A DNA stretch of 64,000 bases. Source: Denitromonas halophila (GTDB lineage Bacteria > Pseudomonadota > Gammaproteobacteria > Burkholderiales > Rhodocyclaceae). Within the stretch, counting starts at the first letter, position 1; the number at the start of each line of letters is the position of its first letter. The stretch is taken from the NCBI RefSeq assembly GCF_007625155.1, contig NZ_VMNK01000014.1, positions 1-64,000 of the forward strand, given 5' to 3'. A model generated the notes under the pieces. It worked only from the letters and a program-made list of their open reading frames with translations, searched no databases and was not told the origin of the DNA. Shown here in pieces: positions 1-5,165 of this stretch. The position numbers and the translations under genes are program-made.

Positions 1-423
1 CCCGTGCGTCGCCCTAGCTTCTCCGATCAGCGCCTGAAGTTCCGTTATTACACACAGCAAATCGCGCCGCGTTGGTTTCTTAGTGATGTGCACTTCTAAC
101 TCCACATTGCAGCGCGACGGCTTCGCCGCGCCTGAATTCAGCCGTTCATCATACGTAAGTAGACAATAATCCAGCGCATCTTTATCATATTCACACCACA
201 TATCATCACCAGGTCTTGTTCCACTGGCGTACTTTCCAAACGCGATAGATAATTGATATGCGGTTGGGGGATGTTTGCTGGTTTTGATCATCCACACCTG
301 ATCATGCTTGTCATACCCATCAAATGCTTCATTGGTAAGCCCAAGTTCATGAAGAATAACAAGCCGGTCATGGCGCGACCCGCTTACAGTTTTCGCCTCT
401 TGTTGTTTCGTGGTTTCGTTCAT
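1..423 (-). CDS. Hypothetical phage early protein, C-terminus cut by window edge
   Basis: The frame is open from an ATG at 423 to the window edge (141 codons, no stop seen). A GGAG lies 5-14 bases upstream of the ATG. The product is hydrophilic, starts MNETTKQQEAKTVSG, and has an aromatic middle part (GYDKHDQVWMIK) and an acidic stretch around GDDMWCEYDKDALDY. No family is recognised. It is the most distal visible gene of the leftward early operon, 47 bases after the small membrane protein gene. Codon usage is more AT-rich than in the late genes, as often seen in phage early accessory genes. Confidence 0.6.
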   Translation of the reverse strand, partial: MNETTKQQEAKTVSGSRHDRLVILHELGLTNEAFDGYDKHDQVWMIKTSKHPPTAYQLSIAFGKYASGTRPGDDMWCEYDKDALDYCLLTYDERLNSGAAKPSRCNVELEVHITKKPTRRDLLCVITELQALIGEARATHG

Positions 424-470
424 CTCCAATGTCTCCAGTGTTCCAGCCTCGCGGGCCGCATACCTAATCG

Positions 471-692
471 TTATGCACCTTTCACCACCGCAGAGAAAGG
501 AGCGTATTCGTACAGGGTCGCCCATAGCCACATCAAGACACCACCGGCAGCCAGCACTGCTACCCGATGTTTCCACGTATTATGGACGCCACCGATGTTG
601 TATTCACCCATCCACATGAAAACAGCGCCCGCCCATGACAGCGAGATGATTGAAAGAACAATTGCTGCTGTTATAAATCCAATCCATTCCAT
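471..692 (-). CDS. Small two-helix membrane protein
   Basis: Encodes 73 residues with two hydrophobic segments, about residues 4-28 (IGFITAAIVLSIISLSWAGAVF) and 44-61 (VAVLAAGGVLMWLWATLY), so an inner-membrane hairpin is likely. The start has a good Shine-Dalgarno, GAGG six bases before the ATG. No family is recognised. Small membrane proteins in early prophage operons are often superinfection-exclusion or host-interaction factors, but nothing here proves that. The upstream reading frame (604-1047) overlaps it by 89 bases. Confidence 0.6.
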   Translation of the reverse strand: MEWIGFITAAIVLSIISLSWAGAVFMWMGEYNIGGVHNTWKHRVAVLAAGGVLMWLWATLYEYAPFSAVVKGA

Positions 693-1047
693 AAGTCACC
701 TCGGAGCATAACCAGGGCATCAAAAGGATGCCGGATAGGTCGCGGTTTAATTCAAATTCAGTGCTGGCACCTCTTATGCCAGCGTAAGGCGCTCCCCAAT
801 ACTGGCGCATCATGCTTTCCAATTTGTTTAGCGCATCTTCCATGTTGTCGCCCTCTACTAAAAACCGCCCTGGTGGTAGTTGCCACCCTGGCATCATGGC
901 AACCAGCTTGCCATCCTCCCATTGGGTGTGTATCCGCATAGGCATCAGCACCACATGCTCCACAATTCCGCTCCGTTTCATGCGTTCCCGTTCTAACTCT
1001 TTAATCGAGCGGATCCGCTGAAGCGGTCCGCTCATTGCTGGCGTCAC
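604..1047 (-). CDS. Hypothetical phage early protein
   Basis: A 147-codon frame whose GTG start overlaps the stop of the preceding gene (GTGA), which suggests translational coupling; an ATG five codons in (1035) is the alternative start. The first 110 residues look like a real soluble protein with a central HTQWEDGKLVAMMPGW segment and a short helix around EDALNKLESMMRQ. The last 29 codons overlap the membrane-protein gene in another frame and look less protein-like, so the gene may have been extended by loss of an earlier stop. No function is recognised. Confidence 0.5.
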   Translation of the reverse strand: MTPAMSGPLQRIRSIKELERERMKRSGIVEHVVLMPMRIHTQWEDGKLVAMMPGWQLPPGRFLVEGDNMEDALNKLESMMRQYWGAPYAGIRGASTEFELNRDLSGILLMPWLCSEVTYGMDWIYNSSNCSFNHLAVMGGRCFHVDG

Positions 1048-1304
1048 GCCGCCCGCGCCTTATCGATCGGTCCGGCGTGCTCTTTGATGTATCCCTTGCC
1101 AGCCATGAAATTGCCGTACGCCTTGGCGGTGAGCAGCCAGATGGCGAGGCCGATTTGTGGGCCGGTTTCGATGATGTTGCCGTCGCTGTCGATGACTGCG
1201 AGCGCAGCCGGTTTTCCGTCGCGGGTGGTGGCGGTGAGGCCGCCGTGGGCGGTGGCGGTTAGCGTGGCGTGTTGCAGTTCGGGGGGTGGCGTTGCGGTGA
1301 TCAT
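1044..1304 (-). CDS. Hypothetical phage early protein
   Basis: Encodes 86 residues from an ATG at 1304; a TTG at 1322 would add six residues, and neither start has a clear Shine-Dalgarno. The N-terminal half is Thr/Ala-rich (TLTATAHGGLTATTRDGKPAA), followed by VIDSDGNIIETGPQIGLAIWLL, a short hydrophobic stretch that could be a strand or an amphipathic helix. It is coupled to the next gene by a GTGA overlap. No family is recognised; its place in the operon makes it a phage accessory gene. Confidence 0.55.
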   Translation of the reverse strand: MITATPPPELQHATLTATAHGGLTATTRDGKPAALAVIDSDGNIIETGPQIGLAIWLLTAKAYGNFMAGKGYIKEHAGPIDKARAA

Positions 1305-1352
1305 AGGGACGTTATCCGACAAAAAGTGTTTGTTAATTAGAGTTGGGCGGCT

Positions 1353-1601
1353 TCATTCCAGCGAATCAACCCATGCCCGTAGCTCGTCTTTGCCATTGCA
1401 CTTCTTTGTCCGCTTGCTGGCCAGCTGAAGTTTGCCGGCAATAAAAAGCAGCGCCAGGCAGCCGGTTGCAAAAGTCCACCATGCGCTATCGCGGCTCACA
1501 TAAATGCACAAAAGCAAGAACCCGAAAGTGACGGCATCTTTCGCCCAGCTTTCAAAAACGGTTTCGGTCTTGTCGAGCACAATAAATTTTGGTTCGCTCA
1601 T
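1353..1601 (-). CDS. Small membrane protein
   Basis: Encodes 82 residues with two hydrophobic segments, about residues 24-36 (AVTFGFLLLCIYV) and 42-57 (WTFATGCLALLFIAG), and a basic C-terminal tail (KLQLASKRTKKCNGKDELR). A purine-rich AAGGA precedes the ATG at good spacing. An attC-like element lies directly upstream, which could mean the gene was acquired as a cassette. No family is recognised; an inner-membrane phage accessory protein is the simplest reading. Confidence 0.6.
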   Translation of the reverse strand: MSEPKFIVLDKTETVFESWAKDAVTFGFLLLCIYVSRDSAWWTFATGCLALLFIAGKLQLASKRTKKCNGKDELRAWVDSLE

Positions 1602-1619
1602 TTCTTTTCCTTTCCGGGC

Positions 1620-1690
1620 GTCAGCCGCCCAACAATTCAGTCAACGCGGACCTTCGCGCTACGCGCTCGGCCCGTTACTGCCAGCGTTCA
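1620..1690. repeat. attC-like (integron cassette recombination site-like) element
   Basis: On the + strand a GCCCAAC core, matching the RYYYAAC consensus, is followed at once by AATTCAGTCAACGCGG. A GC-rich region follows and then AGCGTTCAAAAC, where a GTTRRRY core would be expected. The translated peptide NNSVNADLRA resembles read-through of such sites in other proteobacterial chromosomes, as far as I recall. The second core is degenerate, so at most this is a relic. It sits upstream, in transcription sense, of the 1353-1601 membrane gene. Confidence 0.35.
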
Positions 1691-1791
1691 AAACCCACCC
1701 TTAAGGCCTTACGCCTCGCAGCGCAGGGCGGTGCCTGTTGTCTGCTTGGTGCCGCGTCCGCCAGCAGCTCGGCGGGGGTTTCCCGGGCCAC
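1675..1791 (-). CDS. Possible 38-residue small protein
   Basis: A short frame starting with GTG at 1791, three bases after an AGGGG that could act as ribosome binding site, and ending in TAA at 1675. The product has an acidic/hydrophobic start (ARETPAELLADAA) and a basic tail (AARRKALRVGFERW). It fills part of the otherwise empty 232-base gap between 1601 and 1834. The frame partly overlaps the attC-like element. There is no homology claim; it may be chance. Confidence 0.22.
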   Translation of the reverse strand: MARETPAELLADAAPSRQQAPPCAARRKALRVGFERWQ

Positions 1792-1833
1792 TTACCCCTG
1801 ACCCGCCCGCGCGGCGCGGGATGTTCGGGGGCG

Positions 1834-2067
1834 TTATTGGTGCGGGGCGATGCCTTTGGCGTTGCGCTCGATACGGCTGACAATGGCGGCGCTGCTGGCG
1901 GTGTTCTGGCTGGCCTCGGCGCTGGCAAGCTTGCGGCGCAGGCGGTGGATGTAGCCGTCGCGCTGGTGCAGTTCTTCTGCGGCGCGCAGGGCAACGGTGT
2001 GCCGGTCGCGCTCGGCGGCTTTCAGGCGGCGATTCAAAAAGATGAGTTTCAGTTTTGCGAGGCTCAT
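1834..2067 (-). CDS. Small coiled-coil phage protein
   Basis: Encodes 77 residues, highly charged and helical throughout (LNRRLKAAERDRHTVALRAA), consistent with a coiled coil over residues 10-55. It starts four bases after the stop of the winged-helix-like gene upstream, so it is probably co-translated with it. No catalytic motif is present and no family is recognised. It may be a small DNA- or protein-binding partner of the preceding gene. Confidence 0.55.
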   Translation of the reverse strand: MSLAKLKLIFLNRRLKAAERDRHTVALRAAEELHQRDGYIHRLRRKLASAEASQNTASSAAIVSRIERNAKGIAPHQ

Positions 2068-2070
2068 GGC

Positions 2071-2412
2071 TTACTCCGTGACGCGGTAGATGTTTGATCG
2101 GGTGCCGCCGATGTTGTCTTGGCGGATGGCGCGGATGCGATCGTGTTTGACGAGGCGCAGCACGGCGTGGCGCACTTCCCCCGGGGTGAGGTCGACGGCG
2201 TTGATGATCCGCCGCTGTGTTTCGGCGCCACCTCGGATGGCTTGAACAACGATGTCGTCGTGCTTTTTGCGGTGTTTTGCGGTGGGCGACTTGAGCGCGT
2301 GCCGCGCCACGGCGCTCACCTGGCGCTGGACGCGCTCTTGCTCTGCGGCGATGTAGTCGCGCATGCGCTGGAGTTGCAGCGGCATGGGCAGGGGTAGGGC
2401 GGTGTGTGTCAT
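2071..2412 (-). CDS. Predicted winged-helix/HTH phage protein
   Basis: Encodes 113 residues. Residues about 1-55 form a charged helix (MRDYIAAEQERVQRQVSAVA). The C-terminal part, KHDDIVVQAIRGGAETQRRI...LTPGEVRHAVLRLVKHDRIRAIR, has the pattern of a winged helix: a turn before a recognition-type helix, then a basic wing. This resembles replication or transcription accessory proteins of phages, but the family cannot be named. It lies mid-operon, two bases after the preceding stop. Confidence 0.6.
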   Translation of the reverse strand: MTHTALPLPMPLQLQRMRDYIAAEQERVQRQVSAVARHALKSPTAKHRKKHDDIVVQAIRGGAETQRRIINAVDLTPGEVRHAVLRLVKHDRIRAIRQDNIGGTRSNIYRVTE

Positions 2413-2414
2413 GG

Positions 2415-2618
2415 TCAGTCGATCGAAACGTTGATGGTGGCCGGTGCGCGGTTGACGATGCGCGCCGCGGTGTCGTCGTTGAGCATGAGCATGCGCAGCT
2501 CAAGCTCGGCCTGCGGTCGGGCGATGTGGCCGATGTGCAGCCGGCCGACGATGCGCTCGACGCGCTGGCGAATCGACCAGTTCATGCGCCGCTCGACGGG
2601 GTGAGGTGCGCGCATCAT
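2415..2618 (-). CDS. Hypothetical phage early protein
   Basis: Encodes 67 residues from an ATGATG whose second ATG carries the TGA of the upstream 34-residue gene, so the two are translationally coupled. The product is helical and Arg-rich in the first half (SIRQRVERIVGRLHIGHIAR), then acidic (AELELRMLMLNDD). No family is recognised. Longer upstream starts in this frame would overlap two better supported genes and were rejected. Confidence 0.55.
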   Translation of the reverse strand: MMRAPHPVERRMNWSIRQRVERIVGRLHIGHIARPQAELELRMLMLNDDTAARIVNRAPATINVSID

Positions 2619-2719
2619 TCGGCGTCGTCTCCCAGGCGGTTGAACCCGACCACGCGGGCGAGAATCCACAAGGCGCCGGAGTAGATGCCGGCCAGCAGCA
2701 AAAACAAGGTGAGGCTCAT
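2615..2719 (-). CDS. 34-residue single-pass membrane peptide
   Basis: A very short gene held in place by four-base ATGA overlaps at both ends, with 2716-3006 upstream and 2415-2618 downstream. That arrangement is strong evidence that it is translated. The product begins MSLTLFLLLAGIYSGALWIL, one hydrophobic helix, and ends with a polar tail (GFNRLGDDAE). Function is unknown. Size and topology fit small phage membrane peptides that modulate host membrane proteins, but that is only an analogy. Confidence 0.55.
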   Translation of the reverse strand: MSLTLFLLLAGIYSGALWILARVVGFNRLGDDAE

Positions 2720-3006
2720 AGGTAGGCCCTCGGGCGGATGGAAATGGTTTGACGGCAGGCGAAAGGCAGATCGCCATACGGCGACCAGGCCGCCTCGGTG
2801 CTGCCTGCCGGCATGGTGTCGGGAGCATCGAGCGCGCCGAGCTCGCCGGTAATGGCGGCAACCACGCCAATCGACACGCTGAACGGGTCGGCGTATTCGG
2901 GGCGGATGTCGGTCGGGCCCGTGACGAGCGTGCCGCCGACGCCCACCGGGGCGGCCAGACGGGCGCGGAACAGGCGCAGGGTTGCCGGTGATAGCGGGGC
3001 GTTCAT
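2716..3006 (-). CDS. Hypothetical phage early protein
   Basis: Encodes 96 residues, coupled by ATGA overlaps to genes on both sides. The sequence is rich in Gly, Pro and Asp with beta-like stretches (VGVGGTLVTGPTDIRPEYAD, FSVSIGVVAAITGELG). It ends with PYGDLPFACRQTISIRPRAYL. No family is recognised. As the second gene after the left promoter it should be made very early after induction. Confidence 0.6.
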   Translation of the reverse strand: MNAPLSPATLRLFRARLAAPVGVGGTLVTGPTDIRPEYADPFSVSIGVVAAITGELGALDAPDTMPAGSTEAAWSPYGDLPFACRQTISIRPRAYL

Positions 3007-3221
3007 GCCGCACCCCCGTTTTGCTCAACCCACACCCGGCCGCACTGCCGCGCCTCGCGCTGGTTGCGGGCGGCCTGCACCTTGCGGCGCAGCGCCAGCG
3101 AGGCGCGCAACACCGGGCTGCTGGCCACCGCGTCGGCGCTGATGCCGAGCGCGGGGTAGGCGCTGGCGTTGTAATCCAATGCCAACGGCGTGAAATCGGT
3201 TATTGTTGATGCGGGTGCCAT
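3003..3221 (-). CDS. First gene of the leftward early operon; basic protein
   Basis: Encodes 72 residues from the ATG at 3221, preceded by GAGGA at suitable spacing. A longer frame would start inside the operators and is rejected. The C-terminal half is strongly basic (LRASLALRRKVQAARNQREA), an arginine-rich helix that could bind RNA or DNA. Its position as first gene after the left promoter is that of lambda N, and there is a terminator downstream of the cro-like gene. An antitermination role is therefore conceivable, but no sequence similarity to N is claimed. It is coupled to the next gene by ATGA. Confidence 0.6.
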   Translation of the reverse strand: MAPASTITDFTPLALDYNASAYPALGISADAVASSPVLRASLALRRKVQAARNQREARQCGRVWVEQNGGAA

Positions 3222-3238
3222 GGTGGTGTCCTCGGTCT

Positions 3239-3278
3239 TGTAGCGATTCGCTGGACTCAAAGGTAGCAATTCGCTACC
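3239..3278. promoter_or_regulatory. Left operators (two 17-bp repressor sites)
   Basis: Two copies of the same dyad found around the repressor gene: 3262-3278 has perfect arms GGTAGC/GCTACC with centre AATTC, and 3239-3255 has TGTAGC-GATTC-GCTGGA. Centres are 23 bp apart. The better site covers the spacer and -10 of the leftward promoter, so repressor bound there would block the early left operon, as lambda CI does at OL. Confidence 0.75.
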
Positions 3279-3288
3279 GGCGCGTCAA
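3260..3288 (-). promoter_or_regulatory. Early leftward promoter (PL-like)
   Basis: On the minus strand TTGACG (3288-3283) and TACCTT (3265-3260) are separated by exactly 17 bp, a close sigma-70 match. An operator lies across the spacer and -10. The predicted transcript starts near 3253 and reads into the gene starting at 3221. Confidence 0.75.
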
Positions 3289-3309
3289 GCCTTTTTTGCG
3301 AGGATAAAA

Positions 3310-3711
3310 ATGGAATGCGTTAAGTGTGGGTATGTGCGCCAGCCCTGCGATTCGGCGCCAGACTATGAGTGCCCGTCGTGTGGGGTGGTGTATGCCAAGG
3401 CGATTGCGGCGCGCTCGGCGATCGCCGAGCCTGGCGAACAGGTGGCGCCAAAGCCGCCGTTAAAAGGCGCTGATCTTTGGGAGTGCGTGGATTGCGCTGG
3501 GCTTGTGAGCCACAAGGCGGTGGCGTGCCCGCATTGCGGTCGGCCGTTCGGCAGGGGGGTTCACCCCGTGTCGGTGGTCGACGTTGGCATGCCGTTTGTC
3601 AGCATGGTGGTGTTTTTGATCAAGTGGGCGCTGGCTGCGATACCGGCGGCCTTGATCATTGGTGTACTGTATGGCGCTGTGCTGATGTTGGTCGGGTCTG
3701 TCTTTCGTTAG
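3310..3711 (+). CDS. Double zinc-ribbon membrane protein
   Basis: Encodes 133 residues. The first zinc ribbon is CVKCGY...CPSCGV (residues about 3-25) and the second is CVDCAG...CPHCGR (about 58-78). A hydrophobic C-terminal region (MPFVSMVVFLIKWALAAIPA and AALIIGVLYGAVLMLVGSVF) spans the membrane twice. A GAGGA precedes the ATG. It is transcribed away from the left operators, on the opposite strand to the early operon. This architecture, cytoplasmic ribbons plus C-terminal helices, is common in small bacterial membrane proteins of unknown role. It may be a lysogeny-expressed accessory gene. Confidence 0.7.
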   Translation: MECVKCGYVRQPCDSAPDYECPSCGVVYAKAIAARSAIAEPGEQVAPKPPLKGADLWECVDCAGLVSHKAVACPHCGRPFGRGVHPVSVVDVGMPFVSMVVFLIKWALAAIPAALIIGVLYGAVLMLVGSVFR

Positions 3712-3737
3712 GGCGTGCTTTTGATGTGCGGCCAATC

Positions 3738-3766
3738 TTGCTGATGCTGCTCTGGCAAGATATAAA
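3738..3766 (+). promoter_or_regulatory. Predicted sigma-70 promoter
   Basis: TTGCTG (3738-3743) and TATAAA (3761-3766) are separated by 17 bp, upstream of the small gene at 3816. No operator overlaps it, so it could be active in the lysogen. Confidence 0.55.
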
Positions 3767-3815
3767 GGCACTTGGTGTTGGCCGTTTGTAATAGGCGCAA
3801 TCTACCGATCCGCCT

Positions 3816-4049
3816 ATGACTATCAGACGAGCGCCCTACAACCTTCAGCAAACGCACTCGCGCCGCACCGCCGACGCGCTCCGAGATCTGGCGAGGATGG
3901 CAGACGATGGGAAGGTTATAGGGGTTGCTGTTGGTGTGGTGATGGCCGACGGCGCACACAACGCGTTGCTGGCGGGGGTGTGCGAAAAAAACAGGGCGCT
4001 TGCCTATTTGCTGGCGGGCAAGCTTGGGAAGACTATATTGGAGGAATAG
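3816..4049 (+). CDS. Small hypothetical protein, possibly expressed in the lysogen
   Basis: Encodes 77 residues: a basic N-terminus (TIRRAPYNLQQTHSRRTADA), a helix (LRDLARMADDG) and a Gly/Val-rich segment (KVIGVAVGVVMADGAHNALL). The first ATG is used; there is no clear Shine-Dalgarno. It has its own predicted promoter and is followed by a stem-loop and a terminator, forming an isolated unit beside the repressor gene. No family is recognised. The position is typical of lysogenic conversion or exclusion genes in lambdoid phages, but this is only context. Confidence 0.55.
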   Translation: MTIRRAPYNLQQTHSRRTADALRDLARMADDGKVIGVAVGVVMADGAHNALLAGVCEKNRALAYLLAGKLGKTILEE

Positions 4050-4068
4050 CGGGCCGCATTTGCAGTGC

Positions 4069-4108
4069 GGTCGGCCGCTTGAGGGATCCGGCCCTTTAAG
4101 AGCCGACC
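4069..4108 (+). ncRNA. Stem-loop element, candidate small RNA or 3' UTR structure
   Basis: A perfect 7-bp stem, GGTCGGC (4069-4075) with GCCGACC (4102-4108), encloses a second helix GAGGG/CCCTT (4081-4085 with 4092-4096). A rho-independent terminator follows 30 bases later. The block could be the 3' UTR of the 3816 gene or a separate short RNA. No RNA family is recognised. Confidence 0.35.
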
Positions 4109-4137
4109 AGGTGTGTCGTTAAACCGTGAGTACGAAG

Positions 4138-4166
4138 CCGGGGATTATGCCCCGGTATTTTTTTTT
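4138..4166 (+). terminator. Rho-independent terminator
   Basis: CCGGGG-ATTATG-CCCCGG followed by TATTTTTTTTT on the + strand. It ends the 3816 transcript. The stop codon of the convergent repressor gene (TAA, 4147-4145) lies inside the hairpin loop. Confidence 0.8.
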
Positions 4167-4684
4167 GTGCTCGTGCTCGCGGTCACGCTTTTGGCATCAA
4201 TGCTGAAAAACGCACCAGAGTCGCCGCTGGCGTTGGCTTGTTGCTGCGCGATCAGTGCGTCGGCGATCTTGTTTTGCGCGGAGACCGTGTTGGTGGCCAG
4301 CGTGATCGGGTCGATGCCGGCCTGTTTTGCCATCGCAATCACAGCCTCTTGGAGCACTTTGGCGCAAGCCAGCGCGGGTGCTCTGGTGTGATATGCCGCC
4401 CCCGGCTCGTTTGCCTGTGTCGCCGCCGCGTTGGCTGGTGGGGCGCTATAGCCGTGCTGTGAGTCCATCCAGCCGGCCGGCTTGTTGCAGGCCTTCTCAA
4501 GTCGCCGTGCCATTGCCGATCCGACGGCGCGCGGCTTCTTGTCCTTTTTGCCCATCCAGCCGCTCTGAATCTGGCTCAGATATTTTGGGTTCGCGTCAGC
4601 CTTCTCGGCGAGCGCGTCAATAGACCCGCCGGCCTCCTCGAGCAGCGTTTGCAGGTTGGCCCTGCGGATGGCGTCAATGTCCAT
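4145..4684 (-). CDS. Prophage repressor (HTH, CI-like, no peptidase domain)
   Basis: Encodes 179 residues with an XRE-type HTH near the N-terminus (LQTLLEEAGGSIDALAEKAD, then NPKYLSQIQSG as recognition helix). A helical C-terminal half follows (ALACAKVLQEAVIAMAKQAG). No S24/LexA-type serine protease motif is visible, so classical RecA-stimulated self-cleavage is not expected. Control by an antirepressor or another mechanism is inferred. It is transcribed away from three shared operators that separate it from the cro-like gene. The start codon is five bases or less from the predicted transcription start, so the mRNA is probably leaderless. Its role as lysogeny repressor rests on the HTH and the operator layout. 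Confidence 0.8.
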   Translation of the reverse strand: MDIDAIRRANLQTLLEEAGGSIDALAEKADANPKYLSQIQSGWMGKKDKKPRAVGSAMARRLEKACNKPAGWMDSQHGYSAPPANAAATQANEPGAAYHTRAPALACAKVLQEAVIAMAKQAGIDPITLATNTVSAQNKIADALIAQQQANASGDSGAFFSIDAKSVTASTSTKKNTGA

Positions 4685-4691
4685 AGCGCGA

Positions 4692-4720
4692 AGGGTAGCG
4701 ACTAGCTACCGCGCTTTGAA
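4692..4720 (-). promoter_or_regulatory. Repressor maintenance promoter (PRM-like)
   Basis: On the minus strand TTCAAA (4720-4715) and TACCCT (4697-4692) are 17 bp apart, with the ATG at 4684. Transcription should start within a few bases of the start codon. The -10 overlaps the outermost operator (4694-4710), so a full complement of repressor could shut the promoter off. Confidence 0.55.
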
Positions 4721-4766
4721 CTAGCGACTCGCTGATTTGTTGCAAAGATGGTAGCGATTCGCTACT
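4694..4766. promoter_or_regulatory. Right operators (three 17-bp repressor/Cro sites)
   Basis: Three dyads: 4694-4710 (GGTAGC-GACTA-GCTACC), 4720-4736 (ACTAGC-GACTC-GCTGAT) and 4750-4766 (GGTAGC-GATTC-GCTACT). Centres are 26 and 30 bp apart. The first overlaps the leftward -10 and the third overlaps the rightward spacer and -10, the same logic as lambda OR3-OR2-OR1. Confidence 0.8.
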
Positions 4767-4768
4767 AT
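4740..4768 (+). promoter_or_regulatory. Early rightward promoter (PR-like)
   Basis: TTGCAA (4740-4745) and TACTAT (4763-4768) are exactly 17 bp apart. The predicted start, about 4775, coincides with the ATG of the cro-like gene. An operator covers the spacer and -10. Confidence 0.7.
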
Positions 4769-4774
4769 CGCCGC

Positions 4775-4978
4775 ATGAACCTGTCAGACCTCTATAAATC
4801 GGAAGGCATTGCGGCGCTTGGCCGCCTCGCAGATGCGACTCAATCGAGTCGTAAATATCTGTATCAGTGCGCCACGACAAGCCGCCGCCCGAGCCCCGAT
4901 CTGGCCGTAAAACTAATTGCGGCCGATCCGCGCCTGACGCTCGACGATCTCTACGCGGCATCAAAGCAGGCCGTGTGA
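4775..4978 (+). CDS. Cro/YdaS-like HTH regulator
   Basis: Encodes 67 residues forming a compact HTH: GIAALGRLADATQSSRKYLY matches the helix-turn-helix of Cro/YdaS-type antirepressors, followed by PSPDLAVKLIAADPRLTLDD. Upstream in-frame codons lie inside the operator, so the ATG at 4775 is chosen; it sits at the predicted transcription start. It is divergent from the repressor gene and would compete for the same operators to commit the phage to lytic growth. A strong terminator follows within 60 bases. Confidence 0.8.
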   Translation: MNLSDLYKSEGIAALGRLADATQSSRKYLYQCATTSRRPSPDLAVKLIAADPRLTLDDLYAASKQAV

Positions 4979-5035
4979 TGTTGTCGTGTTCAACCATTCT
5001 TCAGTCTCCTCGTGTCGCCCTTGTGGGCGGCTTTG

Positions 5036-5070
5036 TGCCGGGCCGGCCTCGCTGGCCCGGCATTCTTTTT
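5036..5070 (+). terminator. Rho-independent terminator (tR1 position)
   Basis: A perfect 9-bp stem, TGCCGGGCC (5036-5044) with GGCCCGGCA (5054-5062), is followed by TTCTTTTT. It lies between the cro-like and CII-like genes, the place of lambda tR1, so downstream early genes would need antitermination or leaky read-through. Confidence 0.8.
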
Positions 5071-5110
5071 GCCATGGGGACAGCTTCTTTTTTTTCGCCA
5101 AAACAGAACA

Positions 5111-5145
5111 GGAAAGTGCCGGAAATTGTTTTTCCGGCACTTTCC
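5111..5145. repeat. Perfect 15-bp inverted repeat, 5-base loop
   Basis: GGAAAGTGCCGGAAA (5111-5125) and its exact complement (5131-5145) enclose TTGTT, 20 bases before the CII-like start codon. No T-tract follows on the + strand, so it is not a usual terminator. It could be a regulator binding site or an mRNA hairpin affecting the downstream gene. Confidence 0.7.
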
Positions 5146-5165
5146 GATAGCGAGGGGAAACGTTG

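Noticed and set aside
253-711. 152-codon + strand frame at the window start
   Set aside because: Opposite to the minus strand early operon genes with good start signals; no motif.
1709-2503. 264-codon minus strand frame, Arg/Pro/His-rich
   Set aside because: Covers two better supported small genes in another frame and has the biased composition of a GC-rich shadow.
2615-3028. 137-codon minus strand frame covering the 34-residue membrane peptide
   Set aside because: Its N-terminal 100 codons run out of frame through the 2716-3006 gene; only the last 34 codons fit the ATGA-coupled operon.
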